Positions 1-7,504 of a DNA stretch of 10,519 bases are shown in pieces. This DNA comes from CAVSWN01 sp046728115 (GTDB lineage Bacteria > Acidobacteriota > Vicinamibacteria > Vicinamibacterales > CAVVIG01): the NCBI GenBank assembly GCA_046728115.1, contig JBKPDW010000096.1:1-10519 (forward strand), in the 5' to 3' direction. Both the position numbers and the translations under genes were made by a program. The notes beneath the pieces are model-generated. The model made no database searches. It was not told the origin of the DNA and worked only from the letters and a program-made list of their open reading frames with translations. Numbering within the stretch: position 1 is the stretch's first letter; every line of letters begins with the position of its first letter.

Positions 1-2
1 TC

Positions 3-1541
3 GTGGCGGCGGTTCGAGCGCTGAAGGACGGTGCAAGCGCCGTCGATGCCGCTCTCATCGCGACCCTCCTGCAGCCGGTGCTGGCAGCGGGTTCGTGGAA
101 CAGCTATGCGGGCATTCTCGCCATGGTCTGTTACGACGCTCGCACCCGTTCCGTTCATTCGCTCAACGCCGGCTACAACACCTTGAGGCGCGAGAAGCAT
201 CCAGAATCGATCCCGATGCTGGGACGCCCGAGCGGCAGGTCGGCTCTGGTGCCTGGATTCATGGCGGGCGTGCAGGCGGCTCACGATCGGTTCGGCACCA
301 TGCCCTTTGCGAAGCTCTTCGAGCCCGCAATCGACCACGCCGAACGTGGATTTCGAACTCCGTCGTGGCTGGGTCGCCTCTTCAGGAGCCAGAGACATGT
401 CCTGACTCGCCTGCCTGAAGGCCGAAGAATCTTTACTCATCGCCGAGGCGGACTCCATCGAACGGGCGATCTGTTCAGGCAGCCCGAGCTGGCTGCCACC
501 CTGAGAAAAGTGGGTCGTCATGGAGCGGGCTATATCTACCGGGGCGAGTGGGGTCGGAGATTCGTGAGCGCAGTCTCGCGCGAGGGAGGCCACATCACGC
601 GAGAAGATTTGCGGCGCTACCGGCCGTTGTGGGCTGAGCCGGCACGCACCTTTTACCACGGCTATGACGTCTGCGGACCCGGTCTGCCGGGGCTGGGTGG
701 TGTCCACACAATCGAGGCCCTGAACCTGCTCGACTGCGCCGACCTTTTTCCCGGCGATCACTACTCGAAGTCGGCTCGAGCCCTGTACTGGCTGATGCAG
801 ATCACGCACGCAGCGTATCTACGAGCGGGTGTTCCGCTTCGGACTCGCATGAGCAAAGCAGGAGCGCGCCGCTTGTGGTCCCGTATGCAGAAGCGCAGAG
901 GCCTGCGGGCTCCCCTGGGAGTCCGCCGGCGACTGTCGCACACCGACGGGATTGTCGCGATCGACGAACAAGGCAACATTGCGTCAATTTCGCACTCGAT
1001 CAACAGCGTCGCCTGGGGGACAACCGGGATTTTTGTCGACGGCGTGTCGATTCCAGACTCCGCCTGCTTTCAGCAACGGGAAATTCGGCGCGTGGGGCCA
1101 GGCGCGCGTTTGCCGGAGCAGATGAATCCCATCATCGTGCTGAAAGACGGCCGTCCGATCCTCGCGTCGACCTGCACTGGCTACTCGTTACACGAAACGA
1201 TGGTTCAGTATCTGGTGGACGTACTCGACTTCGGGCTGGGGCTGGGAAGCGCACTGCGCATGCCTCATTTCTTGTTGCCCGTGTGGAGCACGAAGCGGTT
1301 CAGATCGGCGCGGCGCCGGAAGATGAAGGCACGGCCAGTCTTGAGGCAGGTGCTCAAGCGGGGTACATTCAGCGCCGACGTCGTACGCGCCGTCCGTGCG
1401 ATGGGCCAGGGTATTCAGATCGTGCGTCAGTCGCCTCAGGGCTATTGGGGTGCCGTTCAGTTCGATCCAGAATGCCAAAAGCTTTGGGGCGCTGTGACAA
1501 CGGAGCCGGCTGGCGCCGAATCGGCTGCTGCGGGATACTGA
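3..1541 (+). CDS. Gamma-glutamyltransferase family protein, atypical subgroup (5' partial)
   Basis: An Ntn-hydrolase fold enzyme of the gamma-glutamyltranspeptidase family, which cleaves or transfers gamma-glutamyl groups, usually in the periplasm. The frame is open to the window edge and begins in the family's early 'A..L..GASAVDAA' block, so the true start and any signal peptide lie upstream; GTG at 3 is only the first visible start codon. Numbering from that codon, 'GRSALVPGFMAGV' (78-90) and 'LFEPAIDHAERGF' (105-117) match the large subunit. The motif 'HTDGIVAIDEQGNIASISHS' (313-332) places Thr314 at the autoprocessing nucleophile, which would become the first residue of the small subunit. 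'PEQMNPIIVLKDGRPILAS' (371-389) follows. The classical GSPGG oxyanion loop is replaced by 'STCTGYSLHET' (389-399), which marks a divergent subgroup whose substrate may not be glutathione. The C-terminus is complete, with TGA at 1539-1541. No partner gene is visible. The family is clear; the substrate is inference. Confidence 0.9.
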   Translation: MAAVRALKDGASAVDAALIATLLQPVLAAGSWNSYAGILAMVCYDARTRSVHSLNAGYNTLRREKHPESIPMLGRPSGRSALVPGFMAGVQAAHDRFGTMPFAKLFEPAIDHAERGFRTPSWLGRLFRSQRHVLTRLPEGRRIFTHRRGGLHRTGDLFRQPELAATLRKVGRHGAGYIYRGEWGRRFVSAVSREGGHITREDLRRYRPLWAEPARTFYHGYDVCGPGLPGLGGVHTIEALNLLDCADLFPGDHYSKSARALYWLMQITHAAYLRAGVPLRTRMSKAGARRLWSRMQKRRGLRAPLGVRRRLSHTDGIVAIDEQGNIASISHSINSVAWGTTGIFVDGVSIPDSACFQQREIRRVGPGARLPEQMNPIIVLKDGRPILASTCTGYSLHETMVQYLVDVLDFGLGLGSALRMPHFLLPVWSTKRFRSARRRKMKARPVLRQVLKRGTFSADVVRAVRAMGQGIQIVRQSPQGYWGAVQFDPECQKLWGAVTTEPAGAESAAAGY

Positions 1542-1659
1542 CTCGCCATGCCGCGCCGCCGCCGATCATGGCCCTCCACGATCCGCCGCATCCTGTTCGA
1601 TGTCATCACGCTTGCCGGCTTTGCGGCGAGGTCCCGCGCGCAGCTGGCGGCGGGGTGGC

Positions 1660-1746
1660 TCAATCGCACGCGGCGATCGCGGCGTGTTCGAGGGCAATTT
1701 CAACGCACCGAAGCCGGATTCGGTTGAAGAGATGGCGAGCCTCTAG
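1660..1746 (+). other. Possible 3' remnant of a small coding region
   Basis: One frame here, ending at TAG 1744-1746, reads 'GDRGVFEGNFNAPKPDSVEEM' followed by ASL. Its acidic, Pro/Asn-containing composition looks like the C-terminus of a real protein rather than the Arg-rich noise in the other frames. I could not find a convincing start or upstream domain in this frame, and I do not recognise the family. It lies 33 bases before the start of the 90-residue gene and in the same frame, so it may be the end of an eroded upstream gene. It may also be chance. Confidence 0.22.
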
Positions 1747-1779
1747 TACAAGGTGTTCGTATCGCCTAAGGAGAGCTTG

Positions 1780-2052
1780 ATGCCAAAGACGGAACTCAGT
1801 GCCGAACACTTGCGCGAGCTCGCCCGCACGGGGGCTGAGGTGGTCCTGAAACGACTTCGCGCGGAGATCATTGCAATCGAGCGGACGTTCCCGGAGCTCG
1901 CGCTGCCGAGGCGTCGACGCGCTGTTCGTCAGACAATCCAAGCAGCCACAACGCGCACCGGACGTATGTCAGCCGCCGCGCGCAGGGCCGTGTCGCAACG
2001 GATGAAGCGGTACTGGGCGGAGCGCCGCAAGGCCCATGCAAAGGTGAAATAG
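1780..2052 (+). CDS. Small basic conserved-type hypothetical protein (90 aa)
   Basis: The start is well supported: AAGGAG at 1768-1773 lies 6 bases before ATG 1780, so the GTG at 1753 in the same frame is not needed. Residues 1-40 form an amphipathic helix pattern ('LSAEHLRELARTGAEVVLKR' then 'LRAEIIAIERTFPEL'). The middle (about 43-60) is rich in Arg and Thr. Residues 64-90 hold 'MSAAARRAVSQRMKRYWAER' followed by RKAHAKVK. This 'S...R.A.S.RMK.YWAERR' tail occurs in small uncharacterised proteins and resembles the basic helices of DNA-binding NUMOD/AT-hook-like modules. A nucleic-acid-binding role is therefore possible but unproven. There are no Cys or His ligands, membrane segments or signal peptide. 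It appears monocistronic, and its neighbours say nothing about its role. Its being a gene is fairly certain; its function is unknown. Confidence 0.75.
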   Translation: MPKTELSAEHLRELARTGAEVVLKRLRAEIIAIERTFPELALPRRRRAVRQTIQAATTRTGRMSAAARRAVSQRMKRYWAERRKAHAKVK

Positions 2053-2190
2053 TCATCGGAGCGCCGAAACATCCCGGATCCCGTAAGAATGGCAGCTATT
2101 CCTGACGCCTGGACCGCCTTTCGAAAGCTGCCCTTGACCGACGCCGAGCTTCAGACGATTGCAACCAACGTCGCGCCATACATGCGCTGA
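2053..2190 (+). other. Coding-like remnant, about 45 codons
   Basis: Directly after the TAG of the 90-residue gene and in the same frame, an open stretch runs to TGA 2188-2190. From the internal ATG at 2089 it reads 'MAAIPDAWTAFRKLPLTDAE' then LQTIATNVAPYMR. This looks like the C-terminal helix of a larger enzyme, with balanced composition and a terminal 'APYMR'. No Shine-Dalgarno sequence is visible before 2089, and nothing upstream continues it. I do not recognise the family. The best reading is a 3' gene remnant; a genuine 33-residue peptide is less likely. Confidence 0.25.
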
Positions 2191-2227
2191 CGAACTGTGC
2201 CACGGCCGCTAATGACTTGATCGCGGG

Positions 2228-5200
2228 TTACGCGGGCTGATCAGGCAAGCCGACCGCCGCGGCGTGCATGACGAGCAGGTGGTCGATCAGTCGCTGCGTG
2301 TCGACGCCCTTCGTGAAGAAGCCCGCGGCGCCGGCCTGCTCGATCGCATGGAGGGCGTGCGTGCGCGGGTGCATCGAGAGCCCGAGCACGGTGATGAAGG
2401 GGAGCTCCGCGCGCAGCCGCCGCGTCGCTTCGACGCCGTCCAGCTCGGGCATCGAGACGTCCATCAGAATGACATCCGGCCGCAGCACGTGCGCCTGCGT
2501 GATCGCCTCGACGCCGTTGGAGGCATCGCCCACGACGCGCAGCTCCGGCCGCTCCTGCAGGATCTTGCGGAGGACCTCGCGCACCGCGGTGTGATCGTCG
2601 ACAATCAGAATCCGCAGCGCGTGCGCCGGGGCGCCGCTGGTCGGGCCCCCTGACGCAGGCCCCACCGCCACCTCGCTCAACCGATCCTGCGCGGCGACGC
2701 CCTTCGCCGCGCCGCACGGTGCGATGAGCCGCAGGCGCGTCCCTTGGCCCGGGCTGCTTTCGACGTCGAACCGGCCGCCCAGCAGGGTCAGTCGCTCGCG
2801 GATGCTGAAGAGGCCCCAGCCGACCGTGCCCGCGTTCGCCGGATCGACGAGCCGCGCCGGGTCGAATCCGACCCCCTCATCCGTCACCGTGATGCACAGC
2901 CGGTCCTCGGCGTCGATCACCAGATCCACGGCCACTCGCTCGACCTGCGCGTACTTGACAGCGTTGACCAGGAGCTCCCGGACCGATTCGAACAACAGCG
3001 TGCGGACCTCCTTCCGCATCGTGTTGGCGAGCGGATCCGCGGACACCTGCACTTCGAGGCCGTACTTGTTCCGCGTCCAGTCCGCCAGCCAGATCAGGGC
3101 CGACGGCAATCCCGAGCTTTGGAGGAACGGCGGGAACAGCTCGAAGCTCAGGGATCGCGCCGCCGCAATCGCCTCGTCGAGATGACTCTTCGCCTCCAGG
3201 AGCGGCTCGACGGGCGTCCGGCGCAGCCGGTCGCGCTTCACCTGCTGATCGAGATTGAGCGCCGCGAGGACCAGCGTCTGCTGCAGCCCATCGTGCAGCG
3301 TCTTGGCCAGCTGCTCGCGCGCACGCTGCTCGGCGAGCGTCAGGTCCGACGCGAGCTGACTCAACTGTGCCGTGCGGTGCTCCAGTTCGACGGTCCGTTC
3401 GTGAAGCGCCGCTGCGACGCGCTGGCGTTCTGTGATGTCCGACACGAACGCGATCGCCTGTCCGCCATCGGGCGTGGCAACGTGATTCAGGCTGACTTCG
3501 ATTGGAAAGTGCGTGCCGTCCTTGCGTTCACCCACGAGATCGATGAACGCACCCATGGGACGCGGACGCGGCGCATTGAAATAGTTCGTCCGATGCCGCA
3601 CGTGCCCGTCGCGCAGCGACGCCGGCAGGAGCCGCTCGACGGGCTGACCGACCAACTCGCCCGGTCCCCAGCCGAACATGGCCTGGAGCGCGCGATTCGC
3701 CGTCAGGATGAAGCCCTTCGCATCCACGAGCACGATGCCCTGTTCCGCCGTTTCCAGCAGGAGCCGCAGCTGCCGATCGCGCTTCTCGTCGCGCAGCGCC
3801 TGGAGGGCCTCCTCGGTGTGCCGGCGCTCCGTGATGTCCAGATCGAGACCGGTGAGCCGCGTCACCCGGCCGTCGGCGCCGCGGTCGGCGCGTCCGAGGC
3901 TTTGAATCCACCGCACGGTGCCGTTGGGCAGCACGATCCGGAACGAGTTGTCCCACGCGACCTTCGTGGTCGACTGCAGCATCTCGTCGAGCAGGCCGAG
4001 CACCCTCGGGCGATCCCCTTCGTGCACTCGGGCCACCCATTTGTCAGAGTTCGCGACTTCGTCCGGCGGAAAGCCGTACCGGACCCGAAATCCGTCATCC
4101 CAATCGACCTGATTGCTGCGCGCGTCCCACGTCCACGAGCCTGCCTGCGAGGCATCGAGCGCCAGACGCAGCCGATGCTCGCGGTCCCGAAGGGCCCGCT
4201 CGGCGCGTGCGCGTTCGACCGCTTCCCACGTGCGCTCCGCGACGTCGCAGACGAGTCCAATTTCCGCAGGCGTCCACAGCCGCGGCGTGGTGTGATTCGC
4301 GCCGAACGCGGCCACCAGCCGCCCGCCCTTGATCAGCGTGACGCCGATGAACGCCGCCATCTGTCGCTCGTGGAACGCGGCCCGTTCGGACTCCGTGAAC
4401 CGCGGATCGGTGCGAACGTCGTGCACCGCCACGACCTCGCCGCGGCGGTACGCATCGCGCAGCGCCGCACCAAACGTCCCGACAGGCCCCCGGCCGACGA
4501 GCGGCGGGGCGCCGCGTGTGTACTCGCCCCGGATCACGTAGTGGCCGCCCTCGATTTCCGCGTAGCCGACGCGATTCACCTCGAGGTGTTCCCCGAGGAG
4601 CCGCGCCGCCGCTTCCTGAACCTCGGCGGGGTCGCTCAACGGGCGGAGCGTGTCGTTGAGGCGGAGGAGGAACAGCAGCCGCTCCTCGCTGGCGCGCAGC
4701 GCCGCTTCGGCCTTGCGCTGCTCGAGCGTCGCCCAGATGCGATCGGCGACGTTCTGCACCAGCGCAATCTCGTCGGCCGTCCACACGCGCGGCGTCCGGC
4801 TGTGGATTCCCATCCCGCCGCCGACGCGTCCGTCCTTGATCAGGATCGGACAGAGATACGCGCCAATCTCGACCGCCTGCAGCGCCTGGCGTTCGGGCGC
4901 CGTTCGCGGATCGGTCGCCGTATCGTCGACCACCAGAATCCCGCCGCGCGCGATTTCGTCGGCCCGGCTGCCGGCGAGCTCGGTCCACCGAAAGCGGCCG
5001 ACCATCGACGCGACGCCGTCCACGTAGTCGTTGACGACGGTGCAATAGTCTCCGTCGACCTCCGCGTAGAGCACGCGGTTCACGCCCAGGTGCGTGCCCA
5101 GGAGCCGGCAGGCCTCCGCCAGGATTCTCACGGGGTCGCCCAGCGGTCGGAGAACGTCGTTGAGCGTGACGAGAAACTGCCACTCGGCGGTCGTGCGAAG

Positions 5201-5257
5201 CGCGGGCAGTTCGGCTCGCTCGTGCGGATCGGTAGCGGGGGAGGGATCGCGCGACAC
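2228..5257 (-). CDS. Hybrid sensor histidine kinase: GAF-GAF-PAS-PAS-HisKA_3-HATPase-REC
   Basis: A 1009-residue, apparently cytoplasmic two-component sensor with no signal peptide or transmembrane segment. Domains in order: GAF at about 27-178; GAF at 195-347; PAS_3-type PAS at 360-478, ending 'LDLDITERR'; PAS at 497-612, ending 'SDITERQR'; coiled coil at 615-648; HisKA_3 dimerisation domain with phospho-acceptor His655 in 'LAKTLHDGLQQTL'; HATPase_c at 750-846 with N-box 'ESVRELLVNAVKYA', G1 'DEGVGFDP' and G2 'GWGLFSIRERL'; a Gly/Ala/Pro linker at 848-880; and a NarL-like receiver at 882-998 with Asp887/Asp888, phospho-acceptor Asp933 ('LMDVSMPELDG'), Ser961 and Lys983. All key residues are present. 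It ends soon after the receiver, so there is no DNA-binding output. The start is GTG at 5257: an in-frame TAG lies upstream with no ATG/GTG/TTG between, and no clear Shine-Dalgarno sequence is seen. The ligand is unknown. Phosphate presumably passes between its own receiver and a regulator encoded elsewhere. Confidence 0.93.
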   Translation of the reverse strand: MSRDPSPATDPHERAELPALRTTAEWQFLVTLNDVLRPLGDPVRILAEACRLLGTHLGVNRVLYAEVDGDYCTVVNDYVDGVASMVGRFRWTELAGSRADEIARGGILVVDDTATDPRTAPERQALQAVEIGAYLCPILIKDGRVGGGMGIHSRTPRVWTADEIALVQNVADRIWATLEQRKAEAALRASEERLLFLLRLNDTLRPLSDPAEVQEAAARLLGEHLEVNRVGYAEIEGGHYVIRGEYTRGAPPLVGRGPVGTFGAALRDAYRRGEVVAVHDVRTDPRFTESERAAFHERQMAAFIGVTLIKGGRLVAAFGANHTTPRLWTPAEIGLVCDVAERTWEAVERARAERALRDREHRLRLALDASQAGSWTWDARSNQVDWDDGFRVRYGFPPDEVANSDKWVARVHEGDRPRVLGLLDEMLQSTTKVAWDNSFRIVLPNGTVRWIQSLGRADRGADGRVTRLTGLDLDITERRHTEEALQALRDEKRDRQLRLLLETAEQGIVLVDAKGFILTANRALQAMFGWGPGELVGQPVERLLPASLRDGHVRHRTNYFNAPRPRPMGAFIDLVGERKDGTHFPIEVSLNHVATPDGGQAIAFVSDITERQRVAAALHERTVELEHRTAQLSQLASDLTLAEQRAREQLAKTLHDGLQQTLVLAALNLDQQVKRDRLRRTPVEPLLEAKSHLDEAIAAARSLSFELFPPFLQSSGLPSALIWLADWTRNKYGLEVQVSADPLANTMRKEVRTLLFESVRELLVNAVKYAQVERVAVDLVIDAEDRLCITVTDEGVGFDPARLVDPANAGTVGWGLFSIRERLTLLGGRFDVESSPGQGTRLRLIAPCGAAKGVAAQDRLSEVAVGPASGGPTSGAPAHALRILIVDDHTAVREVLRKILQERPELRVVGDASNGVEAITQAHVLRPDVILMDVSMPELDGVEATRRLRAELPFITVLGLSMHPRTHALHAIEQAGAAGFFTKGVDTQRLIDHLLVMHAAAVGLPDQPA

Positions 5258-5387
5258 GGTCGACGCTGCCGATTCTTGACCAGATGCTCGTCCAGAGACA
5301 ATGACAAACTAGCTGATGTAGACCGCACGAGCGGTGCAGCGTACGACCGCCGGTTCCATGCGATCACCGCGCAGATTCGTAGGACGG

Positions 5388-5625
5388 TCAGGAGACCGGC
5401 CCGTGGCCTTCTGACCGCGCACCGGGATCGAAGCCTGCGCCGTTGTCGTGGACGTCGAGCCGAAGCACCGCGCCTTCGACGGACCTGTTCCAGTTCGGCG
5501 AGACGTGCTTTACGCGCCCTGTACGACATCGTTCCAGATGGCAAAGGGTTGTCGTGTCACGCCCGTTGACACCGCGCAGTCTCGGACGGCCCAAATCAAC
5601 GTCGTGCTGAATTGAAAAGAGGAAC
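5388..5625 (-). pseudogene. Decayed histidine-kinase ATPase domain fragment
   Basis: On the minus strand, codons from about 5513 down to TGA 5388-5390 read 'VKHVSPNWNRSVEGA' then 'VLRLDVHDNGAGFDPG' then 'ARSEGHG'. This is the end of an N-box (VKH), the G1 box (DVHDNGAGFDP) and the start of the G2 box (EGHG) of a HisKA_3-type HATPase_c domain. The expected G2 continuation ('L.S...R...') is lost to a stop after 'GPVS'. Upstream, 'DTTTLCHLERC' resembles a damaged 'TTLYRIVQEA' helix, with about one codon missing before VKH. Further upstream (to about 5625) similarity is faint. No intact start or His box remains. It is not a copy of the ATPase domain of the adjacent kinase, whose G1 box reads DEGVGFDP. 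It is therefore a relic of another kinase on the same strand. The rest of 5258-5387 shows nothing recognisable. Confidence 0.6.
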
Positions 5626-5682
5626 TGAAACGACAACGTTGCCACAATCAGCCGCCGTCCAGTCGCAAATCGGTCGCACTCG

Positions 5683-5704
5683 CCTCCGGCACCGGAGGTA
5701 TAGA
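5683..5704 (+). promoter_or_regulatory. Palindrome abutting a -10-like box, upstream of the quinoprotein gene
   Basis: CCTCCGGCACCGGAGG (5683-5698) is a perfect 7-bp inverted repeat with a 2-base centre. It is followed directly by TATAGA (5699-5704), a plausible -10 element about 30 bases before the start codon at 5734. No good -35 hexamer lies 16-18 bases upstream. The palindrome fills the spacer where a repressor or MerR-like activator could bind. An early RNA hairpin is the alternative if transcription starts upstream. Confidence 0.35.
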
Positions 5705-5722
5705 CTCTACGATTACAGCCCC

Positions 5723-5736
5723 GGGAGGGTTCCGTG
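5723..5736 (+). promoter_or_regulatory. Shine-Dalgarno site and GTG start of the quinoprotein gene
   Basis: GGGAGG at 5723-5728 lies 5 bases before GTG 5734. This selects GTG over the in-frame ATG at 5746, and it gives a complete N-terminal signal peptide. Confidence 0.7.
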
Positions 5737-7266
5737 CAGAGATTGATGCGGCTCGTCATCGTTCTGCCCCTTGCGATCTGGACCTGTGTCGTCATCCAGG
5801 CGCAGATCACCAGCAACCCGATTCCGGTGGCGATTGTGAAACGCGGGCTTGCGGTCGAGGTAAGGGACTTCGCGCGCCTTCCTGACACGCGCGGGATTCG
5901 TCCCGCCGATCAGGACGTGTCGCCTGCAGGCTGGGCGCGCGTCAGCTATGTCCGCGATCTGCCCGACGGCCGCCGTTTCGCCAACGATTCGCGCGGCTTC
6001 CTCTACCTAATCGGCTCAAATAACGAACCGCAGGTCTATGCGAACGTCGCCGCGGTGTTTCCGCTCGCCGTGTACAACCGGCTCGAGAGCGGATTCATCG
6101 GGTTCGTCTTTCATCCGGAGTTCGGACGAAACGGATTCTTCTACACCGTGCACGCCGAACGCGCTGTCGGCAATCCGAAGACGCCCGATTTCATTCCTCC
6201 CGGGTTCGCGCTGAGGGACGTGACCTACCACAACATCATCACCGAGTGGCATGCCACGAACCCTGCTGCGAACGTCTTCGAGGGAACCCGTCGAGAACTG
6301 CTTCGTGAAGCGCATGTCGTCGCGAATCTGACCCACCCGATGGGCGCGGTTGAGTTCAATCCGACAGCGAAGCCCGGCGATCCGGACTACGGACTGCTTT
6401 ACACCAGCGGCAGCGATCACGGTTTCAGCAACGGCGGGGGACCGAACGCGAACACCGCGAGCCAGACGCAGCGCCTCGATTCGATCATCACTGCCATTCT
6501 CCGTCTCGATCCGCGCAGTCCAAAAGCGACGGGCGGAGCGAAGGGCCTTGGGGACTACACCATACCGATGGCCAACAAGTTCGCCGCGGACGGCGACCCG
6601 AAAACGCTCGGTGAGATCTACGCGTACGGCTTCAGAAACGCGCATCGGCTTTCATGGGACACGGACGGGACGATGTTCGCGTCTGACATCGGCATGAACC
6701 ACGTCGAGGAAATCAACATCGTTCGAAATGGCGAGAACTACGGCTGGATGAAGCGGGAGGGCTACTGGGAGAACGGTCGGTGGCGCGGAGGCTCGCTCAA
6801 CGAACTGTTCGCCCTTCCCCCCGACGTGATGAACGGGCGCGAGAAAGACGGTTTGACTTATCCCGTCGCGATGTACGACCACGACGAAGGGCGGGCCGTG
6901 ACCGACGGCTTCGCGTATCACGGCCGGATTGCGGCGCTTCAGGACAAATTCGTGTTTGGCGACATCCAGAATGGACGTCTGTTTGCGGCCGATCTCGCCG
7001 AGATGAAAAAGGCCGACGACGGCATTCCCCAGACGGTGGCGCCGATCGAAGAGATTCAGCTGTACGTTCGGGACGCGAGCGGCAATCGGATGGGTGTCTC
7101 GATGCGGGAACTGGTTGATCGAACGATGAATGCGAGTCTCTCTCGGGTCGATCTGCACATCAGCCGAACCGGCGATGGCGAGCTGCTCCTCACGTCCAGG
7201 CAGGACGGGATGATCCGGATACTGGTTCCCGACTCGCGTCCCGGAACAGCGCCAGGCAGGCGCTGA
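5734..7266 (+). CDS. PQQ-dependent glucose/sorbosone dehydrogenase-type beta-propeller, exported
   Basis: A 510-residue protein with a hydrophobic signal peptide (about 1-23, 'LVIVLPLAIWTCVVIQA'), so it probably acts in the periplasm or outside the cell. The body is a six-bladed GSDH-type propeller, the fold of soluble quinoprotein sugar or aldose dehydrogenases. Visible family blocks are 'SGFIGFVFHPEFGRNGFFYT' (119-138); 'LTHPMGAVEFNP' (199-210), where His201 aligns with the catalytic base of soluble glucose dehydrogenase; 'GEIYAYGFRNAHRLSWD' (293-309), with Arg301-Asn302 at the PQQ-contacting RN; 'FASDIGMNHVEEINIV' (315-330) plus 'GENYGWMKREG' (333-343); and 'VTDGFAYHGRIAALQDKFVF' (389-408). 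It is longer than typical members (about 350-480 residues), with an inserted loop at about 145-190. No c-type haem motif (CXXCH) is present, so electrons would go to a separate acceptor. PQQ dependence and substrate are inferred from the family; no PQQ biosynthesis gene is visible. Confidence 0.85.
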   Translation: MQRLMRLVIVLPLAIWTCVVIQAQITSNPIPVAIVKRGLAVEVRDFARLPDTRGIRPADQDVSPAGWARVSYVRDLPDGRRFANDSRGFLYLIGSNNEPQVYANVAAVFPLAVYNRLESGFIGFVFHPEFGRNGFFYTVHAERAVGNPKTPDFIPPGFALRDVTYHNIITEWHATNPAANVFEGTRRELLREAHVVANLTHPMGAVEFNPTAKPGDPDYGLLYTSGSDHGFSNGGGPNANTASQTQRLDSIITAILRLDPRSPKATGGAKGLGDYTIPMANKFAADGDPKTLGEIYAYGFRNAHRLSWDTDGTMFASDIGMNHVEEINIVRNGENYGWMKREGYWENGRWRGGSLNELFALPPDVMNGREKDGLTYPVAMYDHDEGRAVTDGFAYHGRIAALQDKFVFGDIQNGRLFAADLAEMKKADDGIPQTVAPIEEIQLYVRDASGNRMGVSMRELVDRTMNASLSRVDLHISRTGDGELLLTSRQDGMIRILVPDSRPGTAPGRR

Positions 7267-7504
7267 TCTTCTGCTCGCTCCGCGCAACCGCCGCTCGCTT
7301 CCACGATCGTCGCTCCTGCGTGCCGCGGGGAGTGAATGCGGACGTTCTGAACACTAGCCGCTTTCGCGAGCGCACGGAATTGCTTCCCGAAGTCCCAGCG
7401 ATAGCGTCGCTGCGGCTCGGGGCAGCCCTGGGAGATCGATCGGCACGCGCGGCTGGTGCTTCATGTGAACGACCGGAATGCACGTACATGCCTCGGACGG
7501 ACGG
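7267..7504. other. Convergent intergenic region, no gene identified
   Basis: A gap of 238 bases between the stops of the convergent quinoprotein and TPR genes. The small open frames on both strands are Arg/Ser/Ala-rich and show no family signature. No hairpin followed by a T-run was found, so no intrinsic terminator can be assigned. Confidence 0.4.

Noticed and set aside
1548..1727. 59-residue Arg-rich frame after GGT ('MPRRRRSWPSTIRR')
   Set aside because: It has no Shine-Dalgarno site and low-complexity Arg content. Another frame of the same bases looks more protein-like.
875..1780. 301-codon open frame overlapping the GGT 3' end
   Set aside because: It is Arg-rich noise in another frame of the GGT gene, with no motif and no ribosome-binding site.
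5128..5544. 138-codon minus-strand frame overlapping the kinase start
   Set aside because: Its composition is Arg/Ser/Pro noise. The kinase and the kinase relic explain the bases in other frames.
2744..5569. Very long open frame (about 941 codons) antisense to the kinase
   Set aside because: It is Arg/Asp/Gln/His-rich with no domain signature, and it mirrors the kinase gene. High third-position GC in the real gene suppresses stops on the opposite strand. The sense strand shows complete kinase motifs.
5566..5571. TTGACA as a -35 box for the quinoprotein gene
   Set aside because: No -10-like hexamer lies 16-18 bases downstream (the bases there are G/C-rich), and it is over 160 bases from the start codon.
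6016..7287. Minus-strand open frames of about 210 codons antisense to the quinoprotein
   Set aside because: They carry no recognisable motif. The plus strand encodes a full propeller with a signal peptide and Shine-Dalgarno site.
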